A DNA stretch of 64,000 bases from Apodemus sylvaticus. Taxonomy: Eukaryota > Chordata > Mammalia > Rodentia > Muridae. The stretch lies in NCBI RefSeq assembly GCF_947179515.1, contig NC_067490.1, forward strand, positions 26,896,827 to 26,960,826, in the 5' to 3' direction. The notes under the pieces are model-generated. The model was not told the DNA's origin, ran no database searches, and saw only the letters and a list, made by a program, of their open reading frames with translations. The translations under genes were made by a program, and so were the position numbers. Of the stretch, positions 10,471 through 19,850 are shown piece after piece; position 1 is the first letter of the stretch; each line of letters opens with the position of its first letter.

Positions 10471-10680
10471 CAGAGGTTCTCGGCCTCCATAAGGCTGCTT
10501 GCAACCCTTTGAGACAGTTCTTCATGTTGTGCCGAGCCCCAACCATAAACTTATTTATGTTGCTACTTTATCACTGTGATTTCACGACCGTTATGAGTTG
10601 TGATGTAAAGATTGTGTTTTCCAATGGCCTTAGGCAACCCCTGTAGAGAGGGGTGAGCATCCACAGGTCAAGAACCACTG
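10471..10680 (-). mobile_element. URR1-type hAT MITE
   Basis: Ends in imperfect terminal inverted repeats, cagaggttctc at the left and aagaaccactg at the right, matching the URR1 termini. The 8-bp flanks ctctctga and ttctatga match at six of eight positions, as expected for an old hAT target duplication. It lies within the MT LTR. Confidence 0.82.
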
Positions 10681-10810
10681 TTCTATGATAATAACGAACT
10701 AAACCGTTGAAACTGTAAGACAGCCCCTATTAAATGCTTCCTTTTTTAAGACCAAAAAGAGTTCCTTTTGTGGTCATAGTGTCTCTTCACAGCAGTAGAA
10801 CACTAAGACA

Positions 10811-11149
10811 CACACCAATCGAGGCCCATCTGAGAACTTGGCCCAGCCAAGAGAAACCTGCAAAAACATGACTCCCAAGGGAAGAGTGTAACCTAAAGTG
10901 TCATCCGAGTGAGTGTCATCTCACACCAGCATGAGGACAGTGGAGCAAAGCAAGACAGTCTACATGAACACGGACTTCAGTCGGAGGTAACTCTTTAAGG
11001 TTATCAGTGAGCTAATCGTACTAACCTGTGTTGGTTAAGACATCAACAGCAAGAAAAAATGGTGCCCAGTGATGGGAACTCTGTGTACTCAATTTTTCTT
11101 TAAATCTAAGACTGTTCCCAAAATATAGGCTGTTGGGTAAAAGAAGAGA
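10811..11149. other. Spacer, possibly old L1 3' end
   Basis: Around 11090-11145 the text (aatctaagactgttcccaaa) resembles L1M 3' UTR ends. The rest is unclassified and no gene was seen. Confidence 0.35.
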
Positions 11150-11327
11150 GTTTGGCAGTATTTGATAGTGTATCAGAATTCATGGGCTGCCGCTACTCAG
11201 CTTAGAGACTCACGCAGCAATAAACACTTACAGCGGGGGAAGACAGCATTCTCAAATCAATACCTTCAAGCTACCGCTTTTGAGAAGCCAGGAAAAGGAG
11301 AGCAAATAAAAGTAGGCGGCGGTGTAT

Positions 11328-11396
<69 letters not shown>

Positions 11397-11687
11397 ATTA
11401 AAGTGGAAATCTACGAAACCAGCAACAGAAAAACAATAGAAAAGGTCGATAAAGCCAGAAGTTGGTTCTTTCAGAAGATCAATAAAATTGCTAAACTCTG
11501 GCAAGACTAATGGTGTGTGTGTGGGGGGGGGGAAGGGTACACACACAAAAAAATGGCTAAGATCTGTTATCAGAACAGCATCATCACAAATTCTAAAGAC
11601 GTGGGAAGGGTAATTCAGGAACATTATGAAGAATTTTGTGCTAATGATGTCTACAATTCAGGTGAAGTGGACACATGTCCTCTGACT
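11150..11687 (+). mobile_element. L1 ORF2 fragment, second part
   Basis: Follows L1 ORF2 closely: taaacacttacagcggggga, then tctcaaatcaataccttcaa, then aaagccagaagttggttctt, then aagatcaataaaattgctaa, then aacattatgaagaattttgt. This is the N-terminal part of the reverse-transcriptase region. A (GA)n run (11330-11392) and a G-run (11521-11532) interrupt it, and no long frame survives. It is collinear with 8450-9165. Confidence 0.8.
11330..11392. repeat. (GA)n microsatellite
   Basis: About 30 GA units with one early interruption, expanded within L1 sequence. Confidence 0.95.
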
Positions 11688-11880
11688 GGAGGGGCTGGAG
11701 AGATGGCGCAGACACTAAGTGTGTCTACTACTCCTGCAAAAGACTTGGATTCAGTTCTCAGTGCCCAAGGCTCACAACTACCTGTAATTCCAGGGGATCT
11801 AACGCCCTCTTCTGGGCTCTGTAAAATTGCATATGGGGGTGAACTTTCTCTCCTCCCCCCTTGTCTCTCACACCACACAA
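11688..11880 (+). mobile_element. B2/B3-type SINE with unusual tail
   Basis: Head ggctggagagatggcgcaga, B-box region, body to ccctcttctgggctctgtaa, then a tail not typical of B2 consensus. The segment 11796-11872 is a near-identical inverted copy of 10341-10416. Confidence 0.8.
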
Positions 11881-11886
11881 ACACAC

Positions 11887-11892
<6 letters not shown>

Positions 11893-11958
<66 letters not shown>

Positions 11959-11970
11959 GCACACACACAC
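11893..11970. repeat. (CT)n(CA)n compound microsatellite
   Basis: About 22 CT units followed by about 16 CA units with one CG. It directly follows the SINE tail at 11688-11880. Confidence 0.95.
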
Positions 11971-12029
11971 ACTCATACTCTCTTACACACATACCCTACA
12001 CTACACTGCACATAATTTTAAAAAAATCC

Positions 12030-12170
12030 GGAGAAAGTTCAGGTTACCTTGCTCCTCTATTGGAGCAGTTACAGGCAAAATAAGACCGGTTCAACAAAAC
12101 TCTTCCAGAAGACACAAGAAGGCAGATTTCCCTCTGAATTACACTGATACCAGAGCAGAAGCTGGCGAAG
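12030..12170 (+). mobile_element. L1 ORF2 fragment, third part
   Basis: Contains aaaactcttccagaagacac and aattacactgataccagagc, the L1 ORF2 segment downstream of 11687 with intervening ORF2 sequence deleted. Confidence 0.65.
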
Positions 12171-12697
12171 GCACTCGCTTCCTTTGCCTCGGGTCTGCAT
12201 TTATGTCTGGTTGGCGTCGGGTCTGCCTTTGCAGCCAGTCGCCTTGGGTCTTAGATCCGTTTGTTCCTCTTGCTTCCTCTATTCCATTTTTCTCTCTGTT
12301 TCTTCTGATTGGGGTTCACAAGGATCCTGCACATTTACAACTTCATCTAAGTTACAAAGGTTTTGAACATGACTTGTTAAAACAATTTTCCCTCCTTTCA
12401 TGGCTCCGATGACTTGCGAATGCCGCAGCCTGTTTTGTTCCTGCGTCCCCACGCCCCCGCACACATGTTTCTATTTGTAGTTTTTACTGGTATCTCTTCA
12501 CAGTCTCTCCATCCATCCATTCATCCATTGTATCTAATCTTGGTTAGTTTTATCTGAAATATTTAATTTCAGATACGACATTTTTTTAATCTTTAACTTT
12601 CTTTTTATACCTCATTTGTTATTGTTGTTTGTTTGTTTGTTTTCTCCTGTTTGGTGTGATCATATTTTATTCTTTCTTTATAAATACACTTGAAGTA
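12171..12697. other. Single-copy sequence
   Basis: No gene seen. A perfect 10-bp inverted repeat with 5-bp spacer lies at 12551-12575 (tatctgaaat / atttcagata). A short (TTTG)n run lies near 12630. Confidence 0.45.
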
Positions 12698-13033
12698 TTT
12701 TAGTATCCCCTATCTGCAGATTCCATCACCTCTGCCATCCTGGCCCATTTCTGTGTTTATCCACCTTTCCAGCTTCTTAGCACACCTGCCAGGGTACCTG
12801 TTCTGGTAAGATCTGTGTTCTAGTCTGGATAGTTTATATACTACATAGAAAAGGAACCTTTTCTTCCTTTTTTATAACACTGTTTCTCTGGGCAGGAGAG
12901 TCCTGGAGCTGGCTATCCTGGAATTCTCTATGTAGACCAGGCTAAGTCTCCAAGACATAGAGATATGCCTGCCTGTGCCTCCCACAGTGCTGGGGTTAAA
13001 GATGTGCATCACTATGCCAAGTTTGAGGAGGGT
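12698..13033 (+). repeat. 336-bp direct duplication, copy 1
   Basis: Aligns without gaps to 14957-15292 (constant offset 2259) with only about four mismatches. The right half (12870-13022) is a reversed B1; the left half is non-SINE sequence. Confidence 0.95.
12870..13022 (-). mobile_element. B1 SINE within duplication copy 1
   Basis: Complement of B1: ctggagctggctatcctgga, tctatgtagaccaggctaag, ctgcctgtgcctcccacagt. It is diverged from young B1, so it is older than the duplication. Confidence 0.8.
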
Positions 13034-13150
13034 ACTTTCCCAATGTAATTAAATTTACTAATTATTTGGCCGTAAAGAGGATGATTATACCAAATTACAT
13101 GGGGCAAGGAATGTCTAGTGTAATTACATGAGTCTCTAAAAGCAAAGATG

Positions 13151-13378
13151 TCTGGGGCCGGAGAGAAGGCTCAGCAGTTAAGGGCACTTGCTGTTCTTGG
13201 AGAGGACCTGGGTTATGTTCCCAGCCACTGTGTGGAGATTCACAACCACCTGTAACTCCAATTCTAGGGAATTCAGTGCCCTCTGGACTCTGAGGACACC
13301 GGGTACATGAAGTGCATGGAAACTCACGGAGGTGCACATGCATATACAGGGGTCATGTAAGTAAGTCCTTTTAAAGCG
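13151..13378 (+). mobile_element. B3-type SINE
   Basis: tRNA-like head (gccggagagaaggctcagca), B-box region cctgggttatgttcccagcc, body ctgtaactccaattctaggg and a CA-rich tail. Confidence 0.85.
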
Positions 13379-13565
13379 CAAATACTGTGGAGGGAGCTCA
13401 GGAGATTTTTGACATATGATAAAGCATGTATTATATGTGTTTTATGCATTATAGGATGAATCACTGCTTCGAGGTTGGTTAGGACACCATGCCAGGAATT
13501 AGGGCAGTCTCAAGGAGCTGGCAGGAGCCAAGGAAATGAGGCTAGAGCATTAAGAACTTAGGTCA

Positions 13566-13760
13566 TGCCAGACAACAGTGGCACACATCTTAGTCCCAGC
13601 ACTCAGGAGGTAGAGGCAGACAAATCTCTGTAAGTTCGAGGCTAGCCTGATCTACAGAGTTTCAGGAAAGCCAGGGCTACACAGAGATACCTTGTCTCAG
13701 ACAAAACAAAACAAACAACAACAAAACCCTCCAAACAAACATACAAATATACAAATAAAG
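13566..13760 (+). mobile_element. B1 SINE
   Basis: Diverged complete B1 (gccagacaacagtggcacac to gccagggctacacagagata) with a long A-rich tail of AAAC and AAAT units. Confidence 0.88.
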
Positions 13761-14550
13761 AACTGGAGTTGAGCTCAGAAGACAACCCAACAGTGTGGTA
13801 GAGAACTCAGCAAACAGATGTCCCGGCTTCAGCAATCTGAAACTAGAAGCAGAACTCAACAGAGCAAGGCAGTGCCCAGAAGCCTTTCTATAAAAGGAGA
13901 AGTCAATGCTTCTTGAACCTGCTAGCTCTGTGGCAATTCCTTAAGCCTGGAATCAAACCCTGATATGCCTGGCGGTTTTTATTTCGATGCCAGCCACTGT
14001 AAACCATTCCCTTTTGGATGCTGGACCCGTGTATACATAATCCCTGCACATTTTCGTCAGCTTGATCTTGTTATGTGGGTCCCTTCGCATTTCTTTCAAG
14101 CCTGAGTCCAGAGCATCCTAAGTCAGCCCCACCACCAAGGTGACAGCCTTCTAGACTTCTAGGACAAGGTTTTCTGTCCTGGCGGAGGCTGACACAAATA
14201 ATCACCAGCCCTGGAGAGCTATGCTGTTTGCTGCCCATTCTTTTCCTGATCCCACAAGGCTTCCTTTTATAATTAGCCATCCCACAAGGACCCTTCCCAG
14301 GCCCCTGATGCCCTTGATCACATACAGATATGCCCGTGTTCCCACATTCGCCAGCCATCCCCTCTCTCTGCTCTGCCATCCATGCCATCAACTCAGAGAG
14401 GGAGCCTCATAGAGCGTCTTTGATGTTGAAACAGGTCCAAAGCAAGGCTTTCTCGGGGGTCTGACCCAGACCCTGACGACTCAGAAAGTTTGCTCACACT
14501 CAATGAGGAATGAGACTCATTACCCTGGAAATCTATGCGAATGCTTGTTT
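13761..14550. other. Single-copy sequence
   Basis: Moderately GC-rich with no recognised repeat. No exon is supported: open frames up to 106 codons occur on the minus strand without recognisable domains. Confidence 0.45.
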
Positions 14551-14650
14551 GGGGATGGAGAGATGGTGAGTCCGTAACGTCCTTGCCCAGAGGGTGTGAG
14601 CTCAGGCCTCCAGTACAAAGACAGACATGGTGCATGCCAGTAGTGTGTGT
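14551..14650 (+). mobile_element. Partial B4/ID-type SINE
   Basis: gggatggagagatggtgagt and a B1-like fragment agacatggtgcatgcc, truncated at both ends. Confidence 0.45.
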
Positions 14651-14754
14651 TTGGTGGGGGGGGGATGTTTTCTAGAGATAAGAAGATTCCTGGGGCTGTC
14701 TTAAGACTTGGTAAGCTCCAGATTTAGTGAGAGAAACTTTCTTAAAAGAAAGAT

Positions 14755-14946
14755 GGCGGGAGCTGGAAAGATGGCTCGGTGGTTAGGAACACTGGCTGTT
14801 CTTCCAGAGGACCCAAATTCAATTTCCAGCGTCCAAATGGCCGCTCACAACTGTCTGTAACTTCAAGAGCTGACACTGTCACACAGACATACATGCAGGC
14901 AAAACACCAATGAACAGATAAATAGACAGATTTAAAAAAAAAAAAA
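14755..14946 (+). mobile_element. B2 SINE
   Basis: Head ggagctggaaagatggctcg, cactggctgttcttccagag, body and a tail ending in about 13 A. Copy 2 of the 336-bp duplication begins about ten bases after this A-tail. Confidence 0.92.
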
Positions 14947-14956
14947 CAAGATAGGT

Positions 14957-15292
14957 TTTTAGTATCCACTATTTGCAGATTCCATCACCTCTGCTATCCT
15001 GGCCCATTTCTGTGTTTATCCACCTTTCCAGCTTCTTAGCACACCTGCCAGGGTACCTGTTCTGGTAAGATCTGTGTTCTAGTCTGGACAGTTTATATAC
15101 TACATAGAAAAGGAACCTTTTCTTCCTTTTTTATAACACTGTTTCTCTGGGCAGGAGAGTCCTGGAGCTGGCTATCCTGGAATTCTCTATGTAGACCAGG
15201 CTAAGTCTCCAAGACATAGAGATATGCCTGCCTGTGCCTCCCACAGTGCTGGGGTTAAAGATGTGCATCACTATGCCAAGTTTGAGGAGGGT
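14957..15292 (+). repeat. 336-bp direct duplication, copy 2
   Basis: Near-identical to 12698-13033, including the reversed B1 at about 15129-15281. The left edge lies directly after the A-tail of the B2 at 14755-14946. At copy 1 no B2 precedes the shared segment. Confidence 0.95.
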
Positions 15293-15326
15293 GAGGGAGA
15301 TGACATCCAGCCTCCCACCCAACCTC

Positions 15327-15339
15327 GCGCACGCGCGCG

Positions 15340-15372
<33 letters not shown>
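15327..15372. repeat. (CG/CA)n alternating purine-pyrimidine run
   Basis: A CGCG- and CGCA-rich start followed by about 14 CA units. Such runs are classic candidates for left-handed Z-DNA. Confidence 0.9.
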
Positions 15373-15375
<3 letters not shown>

Positions 15376-15689
15376 TTATTTACCTGGGTTGCCTTGACCC
15401 GGTTGACTCACGGCCCAGGAGACAGTGGGCAGCAGTTGGGTTCAGTTCCTCACAGCAGGCTCAGGGCCCTTTTACTTTTATCGCTGCTGGCCTCTGGGGC
15501 TCACTCTGGGGCAGGAGGGGCTTCTCCCCTGCAGAAGAGTGGCAAGAGAGGTGTCTTCCTGGGTCCCCACCCAGCCCCACCCAGAAGGCTAGACTCACAC
15601 TAGAGTGAGCAGTCTCAAGAGAAAGAATTGGTGGATCCATAGACATGCTTTGGTGGATCCGTAGACATGCTTTGCCTGACATATTTTTA
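15373..15689. other. Single-copy sequence with 22-bp tandem pair
   Basis: No gene seen. At 15628-15671 a 22-bp unit around ttggtggatccatagacatg is present twice with one mismatch. Confidence 0.5.
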
Positions 15690-15975
15690 GTGTGTGTCTG
15701 CATTTGCACATGTACATATAGGTGTTCGTGTGTGTGGCATGAGTGTGCAGACACTAACCAGAGGTCAGTCTCTGGAGCCCTCCTGAGACAGGATCTCTCA
15801 CTAGGACCCAGGGACCATCCCAATTTCAGGCTAGGTTGGAGGGCCAGTGAACCTCAGAAATCCTCCCGTCTCCATCTCAGCAGCTTTTGGATTACTAGGA
15901 GGTCCGCCACTGTGTTGGGGATCAAATCCAGGTCCCCATACGTGAGCATACCTCTCCTGGGACCCCACCTGCCTT
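15690..15975 (-). mobile_element. RSINE1/B4-type SINE, reverse orientation
   Basis: Complement of RSINE1: TG-rich tail, gagacaggatctctcactag, caggctaggttggagggcca, then gggatcaaatccaggtcccc near the head. Confidence 0.7.
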
Positions 15976-16265
15976 CAGCCCCCTGCTAGTGCAAGCTCAG
16001 CTGGGAGGTGACTGTGAACATCCCAGCTCAGGCCTCTCAGCAGGTGACAGCAGAGCTGAGGGACCCCGCAGGCAGGGCTGCTGCTCTGGACAGGGGAAGG
16101 CTGCTCCATCCTGGCTCACCCTCCCTTCCAGGGACTGTGATTGAGTCGTGTGGTTCCCTTGGAAACGGTGCTCCTTGTCTCCTGGGGTCAGAATCACTTA
16201 ATCTGTAGTTATAGCAATTTCAATGCTAGTGGGGGGAGAGATCCCTGATACCCTGCACATCCCCA
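15976..16265. other. Single-copy sequence
   Basis: GC-rich, no recognised repeat and no supported gene. Confidence 0.4.
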
Positions 16266-16267
16266 CA

Positions 16268-16301
<34 letters not shown>

Positions 16302-16325
16302 CTCCTCTTCCTCCTCCTCCTCATT
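16266..16325. repeat. (CA)n followed by (CCT)n
   Basis: About 16 CA units and then CTCCTCCTCTTC-type triplets. Confidence 0.93.
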
Positions 16326-16398
16326 TTCTGAAGCATGCAGATCATTCCTCCCCATTCTCACATTCAACTTCCCAGAGTGTGTGCACAAGCGCGCAAGA

Positions 16399-16441
16399 GA
16401 GACGCATACACATGTGTGTGTGTGTGTATGCGCGTGCGCGC
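16399..16441. repeat. Alternating purine-pyrimidine GT/GC run
   Basis: (TG)n followed by tatgcgcgtgcgcgc, preceded by gcgcgcaag. Another candidate Z-DNA-forming run. Confidence 0.7.
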
Positions 16442-17544
16442 AGGTACGAGTTTTCTCCCAAGCTCAGATAGCTGCTAATAACTCTGTTTTCTAGCCCCCA
16501 ACTGAAAAGGAACAATCACATCCCCACCAATTACCTCCTCTCGGTGCCCGAGGTTTCCTGAGAACCACAGCCAGCAAGCACAGCCTTCACTTCTCAAAGG
16601 CTACATTACAATCAGATTGGGAGTGGGAAGGAGGAAACCGGCCAGGCAAGCCATTTTCTTTGCTCTCCTCTGTTCAAGAGATTTCTGTGTGTACTGGGAA
16701 GAAATCGAGCGTGTTCTGGAGAGTGACTCTGGACAGCATTGTCGTCTGCCCGTGTCCTATGCCTTTCCTGAACTAGAAACCCTCTGAAGGGCTGCTGTCT
16801 GACGGAGTCCCACTGTGACGCCCTCACACTCTGGGCTCCAGTGGTTTGGTGCTGAATAAAAGGGTGCAGGGCCTCCAAAAGGCAGAGGTGAACACTCAGA
16901 GCAGAGATGCCGGAGCCCCCACCTATGCTCCAGTTCTGACCAAGGAAATGGCTGGCGCTGGCGTAGAGGGGGAAAAGGAGAGGTCGCTGGGTCGCGGGGT
17001 TAGAAGGACCCAAGCACGGGGTGGGAGATGACACTGCCAACACCAGGAAGCAGAGGTTGAAGCGGATCCACAGTTTGAGGTCACGCCAAGAAACTAAGGG
17101 AAACTACTTCCCCAAAACAGTAAATCACAAAAGCCACAAAGGGGGTCGTGGCCACACTTGGGGCCCGGAGTCCCTTGGAAACCTAACAGTAGCACAGATT
17201 GGGAGGGGCAGAGAAAGGGGGAGCCCTCGGGTCCTGCCCAGGGTCCTTGTCCATCAGAGAAGTCCGACATCCATCGGGAGTCTGAGGAAGTATCCAATGA
17301 TGAGGGCGGGGACCAGATGGAAACTGACTCTTTTCAAAAAATGATGCCACAAACGTGTGTCCCTGTAAGGAAATTAAGACTGTAGATTGGTGCGGCGGTG
17401 CCCTGCCCACAGACTCACCAGCCCAACTGTGTCACACCTTCCAGGCAGTGTGTCAGAGTGCCTTTCCTGTCAGCCCCTGAGGCGTCAGGAGGCTACTCCA
17501 TTCTTTTGTGTAGGGCAGGGAAGGAATACGTGTGGGGGATGGGA
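16442..17544. other. Single-copy sequence, no gene recognised
   Basis: Mixed composition with no recognised transposon. Open frames of 60-143 codons occur on both strands and overlap one another, which argues against any single one being coding. Confidence 0.4.
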
Positions 17545-17845
17545 TGAGTGTACCCGTGTGTGTGCACAGGTCCCACCCAACAGAGGACATCCTCAGTGTC
17601 ATTCCTTAGGCACTATCCACCTTCTTTCTGAAACAGGGCCACTCACTGGCCTGAAACTCAACAAGTAGTTTAGGCTGGCTGGCCAGCGGGCCCCGGGGGT
17701 GCCTGCCTCCATCTCCCCTGGAGTGGGGTTAAAATGCCGGCCACCATGTCCAGCTCTTTCTAGATGAGTTCTGGGGTTTTGAACTCAGATCCTCCTGCTT
17801 GCAAGGCAAGCACTTTCCCGACTGAGCCATCCCCTACCAGCCTTG
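17545..17845 (-). mobile_element. RSINE1 SINE, reverse orientation
   Basis: Good complement of RSINE1: cattccttaggcactatcca, gggccactcactggcctgaa, ttaggctggctggccagcgg, then gcaaggcaagcactttcccg and actgagccatcccctaccag at the head end. Nearly full length. Confidence 0.85.
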
Positions 17846-17989
17846 ACTTTGTTCTTTCTAATGGCCGCATAGTTTCATCTCTTAGATAGGCAGGCAGCCA
17901 GCCAGGAACAAAGCCTTAATCCGTCTCTATGCAGTCTTGCAAGGAATATCCCAGGAACATGTTTTTGAGTTACGTGGTCAAATCCCTAA

Positions 17990-18440
17990 AGGCGAATGCA
18001 TGCATTTCAGCTTTTGATATATGTTATTAAATATCCCCTTAAATATATTGTAGCAATTCCCACATTTAACAGTCACGTAGGCAAGCTCGTTCCGTAGCTC
18101 CGTCAGCATTGGCCTCCATCACTTTAAGTTTTGCTAATCGCGTGATCTACCGATTTAATCTCGTTATTGCTTCGCATTAATCATGCGAGAGGGAGCATAC
18201 TTCCTCTGCTCATTGGCCCCTTGCATTTCCTGTCTCTAAAAGCCACCCGTTCGTTCCCGTGACTCATGTCTCCTGGTTTGGATGCCTTTTTTCTTACCGG
18301 TTTGCAAAGTCTATTTGTATAAATAGACAAAATGAATCTCCTGGCATATCTGTAGCAGAGACTTTTGTAACTGGCGGCTTCACTTTGGAGAGATATTTTT
18401 CTAATAGACACATTTAAAATTGTATAGGGAGCCAAGAACA
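17990..18440. promoter_or_regulatory. Candidate conserved non-coding element
   Basis: Repeat-free and AT-rich, with several TAAT cores, a perfect short palindrome tcgcat...atgcga at 18172-18188 around TAATC, and retained CpGs in an otherwise CpG-poor setting. This is inference only: conservation cannot be measured here. Confidence 0.3.
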
Positions 18441-19009
18441 ATTTAATTTATTTATTTATTTTATGTTTTCTGGACAGCTAGCTAGTTTAGATGACTTTGT
18501 CTTCTCCTAACATAGATGAATGATCTTGAAAGATTCGGAGAGAACTTGCAGATGTGGTTGTAGAGACTTAGACAGAAATGTCTGAGGAACTATGACACTC
18601 ATGGGCGGGGCAGTAGGATGTTAATACAGGGTCCCCTGCTCCTAAGGGGAAAAAAAGATGTATTTCGGCAATGCCACACTCAAGTTATGCTATTGCCAAG
18701 CAGAGCAGTAGAGGTTATCATATCTCACACTGGAGCTATGGCCAAGTCATGAGAAGCCTGCTCCACCCTGCTCCCATTTTGCAAGGCTCACGGGTCCTCT
18801 GGCTTCCTGGTCGGCCAGTCTTATAATGAGGGCTTGGGGCTGATTTCTGGCAACTTGGGTCCTTTGGCTGCTGGGGCGAAGACTCTAAGTCTAGTCCACA
18901 CTTAGAAACCTGTGGACTATTCATGTGCATCTGGAGCCAGTTAACTTTTTATCATGTTTTTCATGAGTCAGTTTACCCAAAGATCCTAGAAGCAACCAAG
19001 CATCATCTT
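18441..19009. other. Single-copy sequence
   Basis: A short TTTA-rich start and otherwise no recognised repeat or gene. Confidence 0.4.
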
Positions 19010-19010
19010 T

Positions 19011-19044
<34 letters not shown>

Positions 19045-19201
19045 GTTTTTGGATTTGGTTTTTTGAGACAGGGTTTCTCTGTATAGCCCTGGCTGTCCTG
19101 GAACTCACTCTGTAGACCAGGCTGGCCTTGAACTCAGAAATCCGCCTGCCTCTGCCTCCCAGAGTGCTGGGATAACAGGCGTGCGCCACCACCGCCCGGC
19201 T
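19010..19201 (-). mobile_element. Young B1 SINE with intact target duplication
   Basis: A run of more than 25 T followed by the complement of a nearly consensus B1. The flanks are caagcatcatctt on both sides (13 bp, perfect). Low divergence and intact flanks indicate recent insertion. Confidence 0.97.
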
Positions 19202-19489
19202 CAAGCAAGCATCATCTTCATCTTAAGGAAAACCTTAGTTTTCCACAAGTAGTCAAAAGTTGCTCGTACAGAATCACTAAATTCCTTGCACCTCTTGGTA
19301 ATGAGGCCTTCAAATATTTCCAGTCGTGGGCTCTCAGGGTTCATCTTGCTATATGGGAGTCTTTGGTGACTGTAGGTATCAGTAAATTAGAAAGCCTGTA
19401 CAGAGGACTTTTTAACATAGTCTGGTACTTTAAAAATTCATCCTTAGATTTCTTTTTTTCTGGAATTGTGCGTGGTACTACAATCTGTA
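19202..19489. other. Single-copy sequence
   Basis: AT-rich, no recognised repeat or gene. Confidence 0.4.
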
Positions 19490-19850
19490 TTAGTCAGTGT
19501 TTTCTAAAGGAACAGAACTGATAGAATACATATGCATATACATCATATACATATACATGAGATGTATTGGGCTTACAGACTAGTCCAATACATGCTGCCT
19601 CACAATGGGAAGACTGAGGTTCCAGTAGCTGTTCAGTCCATGAAGGTGGATGTCTCAAGTCCCAGCAGCTACGCTGGGGATTCTGCTGTGCACAGGTCCC
19701 TGGCTGGTTAAATGATTGTATCGAAAATAGATCCAATAATAAGTCAGTACCAACCTGGTGGGTCTCTGGAGACGCCAGGGCTCTCCCTGAACTTGACCAC
19801 ATCTTGTTCAGTCCTTTCTATCAGTGCACAGATGGCCACTTAACAGCTTG
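19490..19850. mobile_element. Unresolved interspersed repeat
   Basis: Starts with tattagtcagtgttttctaa and ggaacagaactgatagaa, wording typical of widespread mammalian or rodent repeats, followed by ggttccagtagctgttcagt. Family and exact edges not resolved. Confidence 0.4.

Larger units (their letters stand above)
9916..10810 (+). mobile_element. MT-type MaLR LTR, triply interrupted
   Basis: LTR blocks in order on the plus strand: tgtggtggtttgactaagaa, ggtgtggccttgttggagga, cagcccctattaaatgcttc (polyadenylation region) and cacagcagtagaacactaag at the end. It contains a B1 (10072-10242), a reversed B2-type fragment (10339-10430) and a URR1 MITE (10471-10680), which roughly double its length. 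The 5-bp flanks (accac, cacac) do not match well. Confidence 0.75.

Noticed and set aside
11861..12412. 183-codon frame over (CT)n(CA)n
   Set aside because: Microsatellite translation joined to L1 remnants.
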